Of a stretch of 13,850 nt of DNA, positions 1 to 7,931 are shown piece by piece (the stretch's first letter is position 1; every line of letters starts with the position of its first letter). The notes beneath the pieces are model-generated. The model ran no database searches. It saw only the letters and a list, made by a program, of their open reading frames with translations, and was not told where the DNA came from. Origin of the DNA: Betaproteobacteria bacterium (GTDB taxonomy: Bacteria; Pseudomonadota; Gammaproteobacteria; Burkholderiales; SG8-39); assembly GCA_007280315.1 (NCBI GenBank), contig QYQC01000205.1:1-13850 (forward strand), read 5' to 3'. Made by a program: the position numbers and the translations under genes.

Positions 1-2523
1 CGGCAGCAGGCAGGCGAGTTGAGCGACGCATTTGCGATGTGGCAGGGACGGCAGGGTGGCGCCGAAGAACGCTTGTTGCGGGCACGCGACCAGCTGGCAG
101 CAGAATCGGCCAAGCTGCCCCAGGCCGAACAGGTATTCCGCGCGGCCCAGACCGGGCTCGCCGATAAGCGCATGGCGCTGGCACAGACTGAGCAGGCGCT
201 TAAAGTCGAGCAAGCCCATATCAGTCACGCCGAAAGGACTTTGCAGGGCCTGGCGCTGCGGCAGGAGCGTCTGGCCGCAGAGCACGCGGGTCTGGCCAGA
301 CCGGATGCCAGCGCAATCGAGGAGCAGCAACGCCGGGACGCGCTTCTAGCGCAGGAACTGGCGCATAAGGATGGCCAACTAGCGACTCAACTGGAACAGC
401 TGCCAGGCCTGGACAATGCACGCCGGATGGCGCAGGAAAAGCTCGACACCCAGCAGCGGGAACAAGCCGGACTCGAATCACGCCTGGCAACGTTGAAGCA
501 GGTCCAGGATCAGGTGGAAAGCAACGCCCAAATCCACGAGTGGCTGATCAAGCACCAGCTCGATTCGCTGCCGCGCCTGTGGCAGCAGCTGCGGGTGGAG
601 GCTGGCTGGGAGACCGCGTTCGAGGCAGTGCTGCGCGAAAAGCTGCACGCACTGGAATTGGCCCAACCCGAGCTGTTGCAGCGCATGCTGGAAGACGAAC
701 CGCCGGCCAAGCTGAGCGTGTACACGTCGACTGCGGCGGCGCACGATCCTGCGTTGGAGGGGTTGCGGCCTCTGGCGTCTCTGCTCGGGATCCACGATGA
801 CGCCGTGCGCGGCGTGATGCAGGATTGGCTGCACGGCGTGTACGCGGTAGAGACCGCGCCGCACGCAGCGGATCGATTGAAACTGCCGCCCGGTACCATC
901 CTGGTCAGCCGCCAGGGGCATCAGTTTTCACGCAGCGCGGTCAGCTTCCATGCGCCGGATCCAGGCGATACCGGGATTCTTGCCAGGCAGCGCGAAATCG
1001 AGGATCTGAGCGCCCAGCTGATCCAATGCGAACAGACGCTGCGCCAGGCGCGCACCGAGCAGCACGTGGTCGAAGCAGCCTTGGGCGGGCATAACCAGCG
1101 CTTGGCAACGCTGCGGCAGGAAGCAACTGCGCTGAAGCAGCGGGTTCATGAGCAGCAGCTGGAAAGCCTGAAGTTGTCCCAGGGTCTGGAGCGATTCCAG
1201 GAACGCAGCCGGCAGATCCAGCTGGAACTGGACGAAATTTCCCGTCAGCAGGAGGCTGAGCGCGCCAGTCTGGTTGCGGCCGAGGCCAACCAGGCCAGCC
1301 ATCAGCAGCTTCTGCAAGCGGCAACGGCGCAGGTACAGGTCGCGGAGCAGGCCCACCAGGGCGCCGAGGAAGCGCTGAATGTGCAACGGCTGGCATTGCA
1401 GCAAGCCGCGCACGAAGAGCAGGAATCGGTATTTTATGAGAAAGAATGTTCCTCTAAAATCAATGAAATACAGTCTTCACTTAATTTGATACACGAGCAA
1501 TCCAGCGCGGCTGGGTTGCAGCTGGATCGACTGAAATCGGATCTGGCGGCACAGCAGGACGGCGATCTGCGCCAGCGCCTTCAGGCGCAGCTCGAACAGC
1601 GGGTTCTGCGCGAACACGCGCTAAGCGCCGCCCGTACCCATCAGGAAGAGCTGGCTCAAGGCCTGCGTGGAGCGGAAGAGGAACGGCTCGCCTGCGAGCG
1701 GAAGCTGGAGCCGCTTAGAAACCGCATAAATGAGTTGCGGCTGAAAGAACAGGCGGCGCGCCTCAACAAGGAACAGTACGCGAATCAGCTGTTCGAAGCC
1801 GGTGCAGATGAACAAGCGCTTGCGGCGATGCTGGAAAAAGGCATGCGGCCCAGTGCACTGCAGATTGAAATCAACCGCCTCGCCCAGGCCATAAACGATC
1901 TGGGTGCGGTGAACATGGCGGCACTGGAGGAACTGCAGACCAGCCGCGAGCGCAAAAGCTTCCTCGACACCCAGGCGGCCGACCTCAATCTGGCACTGGA
2001 GACGCTGGATGCTGCGATCCGCCGCATCGACCGCGAGACACGCGAGATGCTGCAGCAGACCTTCGACGCGGTTAACGGGCATTTTGGACAGCTTTTCCCC
2101 AGCCTGTTCGGCGGCGGCGAAGCGCGCCTGGTCATGACCGGCGATGAAATTCTGGATGCCGGTGTGCAGGTCGTGGCGCAACCTCCGGGCAAGAAGACAT
2201 CCACTATCCATTTGCTTTCCGGCGGCGAAAAGGCGCTCACGGCGCTGGCGTTGGTGTTTTCCATGTTCCAGCTCAATCCGGCGCCATTCTGCTTGCTGGA
2301 TGAGGTCGACGCGCCGCTGGACGACCCGAATACCGAGCGTTTTTGCGACCTGGTAAAACGCATGTCGGCCGACACCCAGTTCCTCTACATCAGCCATAAC
2401 AAGATCACCATGGAAATGGCAGCCCAGCTGATAGGCGTGACCATGCAGGAGTCCGGCGTGTCGCGCGTGGTCGCAGTGGACATCGAAGAAGCCCTGCGTA
2501 TGAAGGAGGAGTTGGCTGCATGA
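1..2523 (+). CDS. smc: Chromosome segregation/condensin ATPase Smc (5' end outside window)
   Basis: Smc is the ATPase of the Smc-ScpAB condensin complex, which compacts and helps separate newly replicated chromosomes. The reading frame is open from base 1, so about 840 C-terminal residues are visible. The family is usually near 1,150-1,200 residues, so the N-terminal Walker A head and part of the first coiled-coil arm lie upstream. In order I see a Gln/Glu/Ala-rich coiled coil (to about nt 560), a globular hinge (about nt 560-970), a second long coiled coil (to about nt 2060) and the C-terminal ABC head. The head carries the signature LLSGGEKALTAL (nt 2212 onward), Walker B CLLDEVDAPLDD (about nt 2290) and the H-loop SHNK (nt 2392). 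A TTG at 19 is internal and is not the start. The stop overlaps the start of the zipA-like gene as ATGA. An AT-rich stretch lies at 1431-1500 in the second coiled coil. Identity is very secure. Confidence 0.97.
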   Translation, partial: RQQAGELSDAFAMWQGRQGGAEERLLRARDQLAAESAKLPQAEQVFRAAQTGLADKRMALAQTEQALKVEQAHISHAERTLQGLALRQERLAAEHAGLARPDASAIEEQQRRDALLAQELAHKDGQLATQLEQLPGLDNARRMAQEKLDTQQREQAGLESRLATLKQVQDQVESNAQIHEWLIKHQLDSLPRLWQQLRVEAGWETAFEAVLREKLHALELAQPELLQRMLEDEPPAKLSVYTSTAAAHDPALEGLRPLASLLGIHDDAVRGVMQDWLHGVYAVETAPHAADRLKLPPGTILVSRQGHQFSRSAVSFHAPDPGDTGILARQREIEDLSAQLIQCEQTLRQARTEQHVVEAALGGHNQRLATLRQEATALKQRVHEQQLESLKLSQGLERFQERSRQIQLELDEISRQQEAERASLVAAEANQASHQQLLQAATAQVQVAEQAHQGAEEALNVQRLALQQAAHEEQESVFYEKECSSKINEIQSSLNLIHEQSSAAGLQLDRLKSDLAAQQDGDLRQRLQAQLEQRVLREHALSAARTHQEELAQGLRGAEEERLACERKLEPLRNRINELRLKEQAARLNKEQYANQLFEAGADEQALAAMLEKGMRPSALQIEINRLAQAINDLGAVNMAALEELQTSRERKSFLDTQAADLNLALETLDAAIRRIDRETREMLQQTFDAVNGHFGQLFPSLFGGGEARLVMTGDEILDAGVQVVAQPPGKKTSTIHLLSGGEKALTALALVFSMFQLNPAPFCLLDEVDAPLDDPNTERFCDLVKRMSADTQFLYISHNKITMEMAAQLIGVTMQESGVSRVVAVDIEEALRMKEELAA
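2503..2510 (+). promoter_or_regulatory. Strong Shine-Dalgarno site for the zipA-like gene
   Basis: AAGGAGGA lies 9 nt before the ATG at 2520, inside the last codons of smc. It fixes the downstream start and would let ribosomes initiate on the zipA-like gene even though it overlaps smc by four bases. Confidence 0.8.
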
Positions 2524-3566
2524 GCGAGCTGCAACTCGCGCTGCTGGGAATAGGCGCCCTGGTGGTGGTCGGCGTGCTCGTATTCAATAAGCTGCAGGAA
2601 ATGCGGCTGAAACGCAAATCCGAGGAACTGTTTGGTTCGCGCCACGAAGACGTGCTGCTGGGTGCGACTGCAACACCCGGGCGGCCGCCCGGCTCGACCG
2701 ATCGCATCGAACCGACCCTGTCCGGGGCGCCGGGCGAAATCTCGGCGGCCGGCGGCGCACTTGATCGCGGCATTGATCTGATCGCGACTCTGGAAGCGCA
2801 ATCTGCTGCTACCGGGGAAGCCGTTTCCACGGCCATCGTCGATTGCCAGGACGTTCCGGCCAAGGCGGTCGGCTGGGAAGGATACAACCGGCAGACCGCG
2901 CGCTGGGAACCGTTGGCCGCAGCCGGTGAATATCAGCAACTGCGCGCCGGGCTGCAATTGGCCGACCGCAAAGGCGCGGCGAGTCCGCTGGACCTGGCTT
3001 ATTTCAAGTCGATGGTGCACGCCGTGGCCGAAGCCACAGGCGCCAGCTGCGCCTTGGCCGAGCCAGAGGCGGCGTTGCAGCGCGCGCAACAGCTCGACAC
3101 CTTGTGCGCCGATATCGATGTACAGATCGGACTCAACCTGATTGCGCGTAACGGCGCATTCCCCGGCACCCGGATCCGTGCATTCGCCGAGGCACACGGG
3201 CTGGTACTGGAGCATGACGGCAGATTTTGCCGTCGCGACGAAGCTGGTCTTGAGCTCTACGCTCTTTGCACGATGGAGCCACCGCCGTTCTCGGCAGAGA
3301 GCATTAAGACGCTGGCGGCCAATGGATTGACTTTGCTCTTCGACGTCGCCCGGGCGCCGGGCGGCATCGCCGCGTTCGATCGCTTTGTAGAATTCACCCG
3401 CGCCTTGGCCGAGGCGCTGTCTGCGGCGATCGTCGATGATAACCGCCAGCCTCTGGATGTCGCCGGGCTCGGCAAAATACGCGCGCAGTTGCAGGCGCTT
3501 TACGCAAGTATGGAGCAACAGGGGATAGCGGCGGGCAGCCCGCTGGCGCTACGCCTGTTCTCGTAA
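2520..3566 (+). CDS. zipA: ZipA-like cell division protein, FtsZ-binding domain at C-terminus
   Basis: ZipA tethers FtsZ polymers to the inner membrane and stabilises the early division ring. This 348-residue protein starts with one hydrophobic segment (about residues 6-22) followed by a basic stretch (KLQEMRLKRK), the pattern of an N-terminal membrane anchor with the rest in the cytoplasm. A low-complexity Pro/Gly/Ala region follows (about 45-80). Residues about 197-340 match the ZipA C-terminal FtsZ-binding fold: DVQIGLNLIA, then alternating strands and helices, ending in an LQALYASMEQQ helix. Residues about 81-196, including VGWEGYNRQTARWEPL, are not part of the E. coli ZipA domain and look specific to this lineage. 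The long Pro/Gln linker of enterobacterial ZipA is absent. The ATG sits in the smc stop (ATGA) with a good ribosome site, and the stop overlaps the ligA start (TAATG). ZipA family is fairly sure; functional equivalence to E. coli ZipA is inferred. Confidence 0.88.
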   Translation: MSELQLALLGIGALVVVGVLVFNKLQEMRLKRKSEELFGSRHEDVLLGATATPGRPPGSTDRIEPTLSGAPGEISAAGGALDRGIDLIATLEAQSAATGEAVSTAIVDCQDVPAKAVGWEGYNRQTARWEPLAAAGEYQQLRAGLQLADRKGAASPLDLAYFKSMVHAVAEATGASCALAEPEAALQRAQQLDTLCADIDVQIGLNLIARNGAFPGTRIRAFAEAHGLVLEHDGRFCRRDEAGLELYALCTMEPPPFSAESIKTLAANGLTLLFDVARAPGGIAAFDRFVEFTRALAEALSAAIVDDNRQPLDVAGLGKIRAQLQALYASMEQQGIAAGSPLALRLFS

Positions 3567-5659
3567 TGGCGGCCTCACAGCCCACCCAGGCGCGTGCGCG
3601 CAAGCTGCGCACGGAAATCGAGCGCCACAATGATCAGTACTATGTACGCGACGCGCCACTGGTGAGCGACGCCGAGTACGATCTGCTGTTCCGCGAACTA
3701 CAGCAGCTCGAACGCGACTATCCGGAACTCGCGGGTCCCGATTCACCGACGCAACGCGTAGGGGCGGCGCCGTTGCCGCAGTTCGAACAGGTGACGCACC
3801 GCGTTCCCATGCTTTCGCTGGGCAACGCTTTTTCGGAAGAGGAGGTGACCGCGTTCGACCGACGCGTGCGCGATGCTCTGGGCACGGATGGTGTTGCGTA
3901 CCTGGCGGAACCCAAGTTCGACGGGCTGGCGATCAGCTTGACCTATGCGCGCGGCCTGTTTACGCAAGGCGCGACCCGCGGCGACGGCTACACCGGCGAA
4001 GACGTTACGCCCAATTTGCGCACGATCAAGAACATTCCGCTTCGACTGAAGGGCCGCGCGGTTCCTGAGTTGCTCGAAGTTCGCGGCGAGGTGCTGATGT
4101 ACCGGCGCGATTTCGAGCAGATGAATCTGCGCCAGCGCGCCAGGGGCGAGAAGGAATTCGTCAATCCGCGCAACGCCGCCGCGGGCAGTCTGCGCCAGCT
4201 CGATTCGCGCATCACCGCGCAACGGCCGCTGCGCTTTTTCGCCTACGCGATCGGCGTGATCGAAGGTGCCGCGTTGCCGGAAACGCACGCCGAGTTGGAA
4301 AACTGGCTGCAGAGCCTGGGCCTGCCGGTATGCGCGGAGCGCCGCGTCGTGAGTGGCGTGCAGGGACTGATGCAGTTCTATGGCGACGTTGGCGCGCGCC
4401 GCGCCGAACTGCCCTATGCAATAGACGGTGTGGTGTACAAGGTCAACAGCCTCGCGGCGCAGGAGCAGCTGGGCTATGTGGCACGCGCGCCGCGCTTCGC
4501 CGTTGCGCACAAATATCCGGCCGAAGAGGCCGCCACCGAGGTGCAGGCAATCGAGGTGCAAGTGGGACGTACCGGCGCGCTGACACCTGTGGCGAGGCTG
4601 AAACCGGTATTTGTCGGTGGCGTAACGGTCACCAACGCCACGCTGCACAACCTGGATCAGGTGCGCGCCAAGGACGTTCGCGCCGGCGATAGTGTCATTG
4701 TGCGTCGCGCCGGCGACGTGATTCCGGAAGTCGCGCGCGTACTGCTGGAAAGGCGAGCGCCAGGCGCGCCGGAATTCAGCATGCCGGCTAAGTGCCCGGA
4801 ATGCGGGTCGAAAGTCGAGCGCCTGAAGAGCGAAGCCGTCTATCGCTGCACCGGCGGCCTGTTTTGTCCGGCGCAGCGCAAACAGGCACTGCTGCATTTT
4901 GCGTCGCGCCGCGCCATGGATATCGAAGGGCTGGGCGAAAAGCTGGTCGACCAACTGGTAGAGGGCGGAATCGTGCGCACACCGGCCGACCTCTACCTTC
5001 TTGGTGCCGGCAATCTGGCCGGGCTCGAGCGCATGGCGGAAAAATCGGCAGCCAACGTAATAGCGGCAATTGAGAAAAGCAAGAAGAGTTCGCTTGCACG
5101 ATTTTTTTTCGCGCTCGGCATTTATCACGTTGGCGAAGAGATCGCCAAGGTTCTCGCGCGCCATTTCGGTACGCTGCAATGTCTGCTGGATGCCGACTGG
5201 GCTGCGCTGAGCGCGGAGAAGGACCGCGTGCAGAAGGAAAACACCCGCCGCCGCAACAAGGACGAAGCCTTGCTCGATGCGATCCTGCCCGGCGTCGGCC
5301 CGGAAATCATCCAAAGCGTCGCCAGCTTCCTGAGCCAGCCACACAACCGCGAGGTGATCGAGCAGTTGCGGGCCAGCGGCGCGCTAATTGATCGGCAAAT
5401 CGAGCCGCCGTCAAAGACCGCGGGCAAGCTTCACGACAAAACCTTCGTGCTTACCGGCGCGCTGCGGGGTTTGAGCCGGGATCAGGCAAAGGCGCTGATA
5501 GAGGCCCAGGGAGGCAAGGTCGCCGGGTCGGTATCGAGCAAAACCGATTATGTAGTGGCAGGATCGGAGGCTGGCAGCAAACTCGCCAGGGCGGAAGAGC
5601 TTGGCATAACCGTGCTGGATGAGGCAGGATTGCAGCAATTGTTGAAAGGACACCGATGA
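3566..5659 (+). CDS. ligA: NAD(+)-dependent DNA ligase LigA
   Basis: LigA seals nicks in DNA during replication (Okazaki fragments) and repair, using NAD+ to form an enzyme-AMP intermediate. The protein has 697 residues, near the usual 670-700. The N-terminal Ia domain (HNDQYYVRDAPLVSDAEYD) binds NMN. The adenylation motif EPKFDG gives catalytic Lys117. The OB-fold region follows. A four-cysteine zinc finger is intact (Cys410, Cys413, Cys428, Cys434), then helix-hairpin-helix repeats and a C-terminal BRCT domain (about 620-695, KTFVLTGALRG). A charged insert rich in Lys, Arg and Glu sits at about residues 549-573 within the helix-hairpin-helix region. There is no clear Shine-Dalgarno before the ATG, which overlaps the zipA-like stop as TAATG, so translation is probably coupled. 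The 3' end overlaps galU by four bases. All key residues are present, so it should be active. Confidence 0.98.
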   Translation: MAASQPTQARARKLRTEIERHNDQYYVRDAPLVSDAEYDLLFRELQQLERDYPELAGPDSPTQRVGAAPLPQFEQVTHRVPMLSLGNAFSEEEVTAFDRRVRDALGTDGVAYLAEPKFDGLAISLTYARGLFTQGATRGDGYTGEDVTPNLRTIKNIPLRLKGRAVPELLEVRGEVLMYRRDFEQMNLRQRARGEKEFVNPRNAAAGSLRQLDSRITAQRPLRFFAYAIGVIEGAALPETHAELENWLQSLGLPVCAERRVVSGVQGLMQFYGDVGARRAELPYAIDGVVYKVNSLAAQEQLGYVARAPRFAVAHKYPAEEAATEVQAIEVQVGRTGALTPVARLKPVFVGGVTVTNATLHNLDQVRAKDVRAGDSVIVRRAGDVIPEVARVLLERRAPGAPEFSMPAKCPECGSKVERLKSEAVYRCTGGLFCPAQRKQALLHFASRRAMDIEGLGEKLVDQLVEGGIVRTPADLYLLGAGNLAGLERMAEKSAANVIAAIEKSKKSSLARFFFALGIYHVGEEIAKVLARHFGTLQCLLDADWAALSAEKDRVQKENTRRRNKDEALLDAILPGVGPEIIQSVASFLSQPHNREVIEQLRASGALIDRQIEPPSKTAGKLHDKTFVLTGALRGLSRDQAKALIEAQGGKVAGSVSSKTDYVVAGSEAGSKLARAEELGITVLDEAGLQQLLKGHR

Positions 5660-6513
5660 AGCGCGTGCGCAAATGTGTGTTTCCAGTGGCCGGCATGGGC
5701 AGCCGTTTCCTGCCCGCAACCAAAGCGAGCCCGAAGGAGATGATGCCGATCGTCGACAAGCCGCTGATTCAATACGCGGTGGAGGAGGCGGTGGCAGCCG
5801 GCATCACCGACATGATTTTCATCACCGGCCGCAATAAGCGCACCATCGAGGACCATTTCGACAAGGCCTACGAGGTGGAGGCCGAGCTCGCGGCGCGCGG
5901 CAAACTGGATCTGCTGGAACTGGTGCAGCGCATTGTTCCAGCAAATGTCAATTGCATCTATATTCGCCAGCCCGAGGCGCTGGGTCTGGGACACGCGGTT
6001 CTATGCGCCGAGCCGGTGGTCAACGACGAGCCCTTCGCCGTCATCCTGGCCGACGACCTGATCGATGCCGATCCGCCGGTGTTAAAGCAAATGACGCAGG
6101 TGTACGAGCAGCACCAATGTTCGGTTCTCGGTGTGGATGAAGTGCCGCGCGAGCACACGCGTCAATATGGCATCGTAAAGACCGACGGATCGCAACCCGG
6201 CGTGATCAGCGCCATCGTCGAGAAGCCGCTGCCGAAGGACGCGCCCTCCAATCTTGCCGTGGTCGGCCGTTATATCCTCAGCCCGCGAATATTTCAGCAT
6301 CTGACCGGCGTTCAGGCGGGGGCGGGGGGTGAGATTCAGCTGACCGACGGCATCGCGGCCCTGATGCGCGAGGACAAGGTGCTGGCATACCGTTTCGCAG
6401 GAACGCGCTACGATTGCGGCTCCAAGCTGGGTTATCTGCAGGCCATGGTTGCCTACGGAAAGAAGCATCCGGAGGTAGGCGCCGCATTCACCGCGTATCT
6501 GAAGTCGATTTAG
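5656..6513 (+). CDS. galU: UTP--glucose-1-phosphate uridylyltransferase GalU
   Basis: GalU makes UDP-glucose from UTP and glucose-1-phosphate. UDP-glucose feeds lipopolysaccharide and exopolysaccharide synthesis and other glycosylation. The 285-residue protein has the nucleotide-binding N-terminus of the family (PVAGMGSRFLPATKASPKEM, residues about 10-29; most family members have Thr where Ser is here), the metal-binding segment VILADDLID, the sugar-site EKPLP segment and the C-terminal CGSKLGYLQAMV. The length is typical. The ATG overlaps the ligA stop (ATGA). An AAAGGA ribosome site at 5645-5650 supports the start. The UDP-glucose role has no direct link to DNA ligation, so the position after ligA probably reflects a conserved operon order. 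The next gene, hpt, starts 14 nt after the stop. Confidence 0.97.
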   Translation: MKRVRKCVFPVAGMGSRFLPATKASPKEMMPIVDKPLIQYAVEEAVAAGITDMIFITGRNKRTIEDHFDKAYEVEAELAARGKLDLLELVQRIVPANVNCIYIRQPEALGLGHAVLCAEPVVNDEPFAVILADDLIDADPPVLKQMTQVYEQHQCSVLGVDEVPREHTRQYGIVKTDGSQPGVISAIVEKPLPKDAPSNLAVVGRYILSPRIFQHLTGVQAGAGGEIQLTDGIAALMREDKVLAYRFAGTRYDCGSKLGYLQAMVAYGKKHPEVGAAFTAYLKSI

Positions 6514-6527
6514 TCCGGACCCGCCGC

Positions 6528-7085
6528 ATGGACCGAACGGTGCGCGCCTGGCAGATTCTCGAGTCGGCGGAACTGATTCACAGCGCGGCCGCCGTGGACA
6601 CGGCGATTGCGCGCGTCGCGGCGGAAATCACAGCCGTACTCAGAGATCAGTATCCGCTGGTGCTGTCGGTTATGGGCGGTGCCGTGGTATTTACGGGGCG
6701 CCTGCTGCCACTGCTGAATTTTCCGCTCGACTTCGACTATATCCACGCATCTCGCTACGGCGCAACGACCGGCGGTGGTCCGGTCGAGTGGATCGCTGAA
6801 CCCAAAGGCAACGTTTCCGGCAGAGTGGTGCTCGTGCTCGACGATATCCTCGACATCGGCGACACCATGCTGGCGATACGCGAGCGCATTCTGGGGCTGG
6901 GAGCCCGCGCGTTTTACAGCGCCGTGCTTACCGACAAGAAGAAGAACATCGCCAAGCCCATCAACGCTGATTTCGTCGGCCTCGCGCTGCCTGACCGCTA
7001 CGTGTTCGGATGCGGCATGGACGCGTTCGGCGCCTGGCGCAATCTGCCGGCGATTTATGCGCTGCGGCAGAACCCGACGGCATGA
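6528..7085 (+). CDS. hpt: Hypoxanthine(-guanine) phosphoribosyltransferase
   Basis: This type I phosphoribosyltransferase transfers phosphoribose from PRPP to hypoxanthine (and probably guanine), giving IMP or GMP in purine salvage. With the ATG at 6528 the protein has 185 residues, the normal size. The frame extends upstream into galU, but that extension does not look like the family, so I start at 6528. Visible motifs are VMGGAVVFTG (residues about 48-57), the FDYIHASRYG substrate loop and the PRPP motif VVLVLDDILDIGDTM (residues 100-114) with the acidic pair Asp105-Asp106. The more common form of the last part is DEGHT, so the Ile-Gly-Asp version here is slightly unusual. A C-terminal RYVFGCGMDAFGAWRNLP segment is typical. 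The next gene, mtiP, releases hypoxanthine, so the pair forms a short salvage route. Substrate preference between hypoxanthine and guanine cannot be read from sequence alone. Confidence 0.93.
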   Translation: MDRTVRAWQILESAELIHSAAAVDTAIARVAAEITAVLRDQYPLVLSVMGGAVVFTGRLLPLLNFPLDFDYIHASRYGATTGGGPVEWIAEPKGNVSGRVVLVLDDILDIGDTMLAIRERILGLGARAFYSAVLTDKKKNIAKPINADFVGLALPDRYVFGCGMDAFGAWRNLPAIYALRQNPTA

Positions 7086-7190
7086 ATCGATGCCACAGGA
7101 TGCACCGCGTTCCGCGCCGGTCCGCCATGATAATATCGCCGCCGTCCCGTTGACGAAGATGTCCCTTGCGTTTCTTATCCGAGCTATCGA

Positions 7191-7931
7191 ATGTTAGCCA
7201 TCATCGGCGGTAGCGGCCTCACGCAATTGTCAAATCTCGACGTCACCCGCCGCCTTGCGGTTCGAACCCCCTATGGAGAACCGTCGGGCGCGCTCACGTT
7301 CGGGCGTATCGCCGGAGTAGATGTCGTGTTTCTCGCGCGACACGGTTATGGCCACACCATCGCGCCGCATCAGGTGAACTACCGCGCCAACATATGGGCA
7401 CTGCGGGAACAAAGCGTCGAAGGCGTGGTTTCCATCGCCTCGGTGGGCGGGATTCGCGCCGACATGCGGCCAGGCGCAATCGCAGTGCCGCATCAGATCA
7501 TTGACTATACCTGGGGAAGGAAAAACACCTTTTTCGAAGGCGGTGAGCATTCCGTGACCCATATCGACTTTACCGAGCCGTATTCGGCGCCGCTGCGCCG
7601 CCGAATTCTGCAGGCGGCCGGCGGCTGTGGCGAAGCGGTGGTGGAGGACGGGGTCTATGCCACCAGCCAGGGCCCGCGACTGGAGACCGCTGCCGAGATC
7701 AATCGCCTGGAGCGCGATGGCGCCGATATCGTCGGCATGACCGGTATGCCTGAAGCGGCCCTGGCGCGTGAGGCCGGCGTCGAATACGCTGCTATCGCAG
7801 TAGTCGCGAATTTCGCGGCCGGCCGCGGCGACAGCCTGCACGGCGTACGCCTCGATGACATCGAGCAGGTGCTGCGTGATGCGCTTGCGCGCGTGCGCCG
7901 GATCATCGAGCAACTGGTGGCGCGCGCATGA
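7191..7931 (+). CDS. mtiP: S-methyl-5'-thioinosine phosphorylase (MTAP/PNP family)
   Basis: This enzyme splits S-methyl-5'-thioinosine with phosphate to hypoxanthine and 5-methylthioribose-1-phosphate. It recycles the methylthioadenosine left by polyamine or homoserine lactone synthesis, after deamination by a separate enzyme. The 246-residue protein shows the family phosphate-binding GGSGL (6-10), the RHG motif (50-52), HQVNYRAN (60-67), VGGI, SQGPRLET and MTGMPEAALARE (183-194). Asn207, in VVANFAAG, sits where the Pseudomonas aeruginosa inosine-type enzyme has Asn; as I recall, adenosine-type MTA phosphorylases have Asp there. This favours a 6-oxopurine substrate. There is no good ribosome site before the ATG, and 105 nt separate it from hpt. 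The stop overlaps the def start (ATGA). The alternative call is a general MTA phosphorylase or purine nucleoside phosphorylase. Confidence 0.9.
   Translation: MLAIIGGSGLTQLSNLDVTRRLAVRTPYGEPSGALTFGRIAGVDVVFLARHGYGHTIAPHQVNYRANIWALREQSVEGVVSIASVGGIRADMRPGAIAVPHQIIDYTWGRKNTFFEGGEHSVTHIDFTEPYSAPLRRRILQAAGGCGEAVVEDGVYATSQGPRLETAAEINRLERDGADIVGMTGMPEAALAREAGVEYAAIAVVANFAAGRGDSLHGVRLDDIEQVLRDALARVRRIIEQLVARA

Noticed and set aside
19..21. TTG as a start of the first gene
   Set aside because: The frame is open to base 1 and the protein lacks its N-terminal ATPase half, so the true start is outside the window.
1621..2397. Open frame of 258 codons on the minus strand opposite the Smc ATPase head
   Set aside because: It mirrors a highly conserved domain on the other strand and shows no motif of its own.
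2385..3518. Open frame of 377 codons on the minus strand opposite the zipA-like gene and the smc end
   Set aside because: It is a shadow of the coding frames on the plus strand. It has no family motifs or ribosome site and crosses a strongly supported gene junction.
3743..5344. Open frame of 533 codons on the minus strand opposite ligA
   Set aside because: Long antisense frames are expected in GC-rich coding DNA. The translation is rich in Arg, Ala, His and Gln with no recognisable motif, and ligA is intact on the other strand.
6414..6527. Upstream extension of hpt into galU
   Set aside because: It would overlap galU by 100 nt, and the added residues (Arg/Gly-rich) do not resemble the family. 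The ATG at 6528 gives the normal length.
7101..7136. Possible promoter before mtiP, with GATAAT at 7129-7134
   Set aside because: No acceptable -35 at 16-18 nt upstream. A single hexamer match is not enough to call a promoter.
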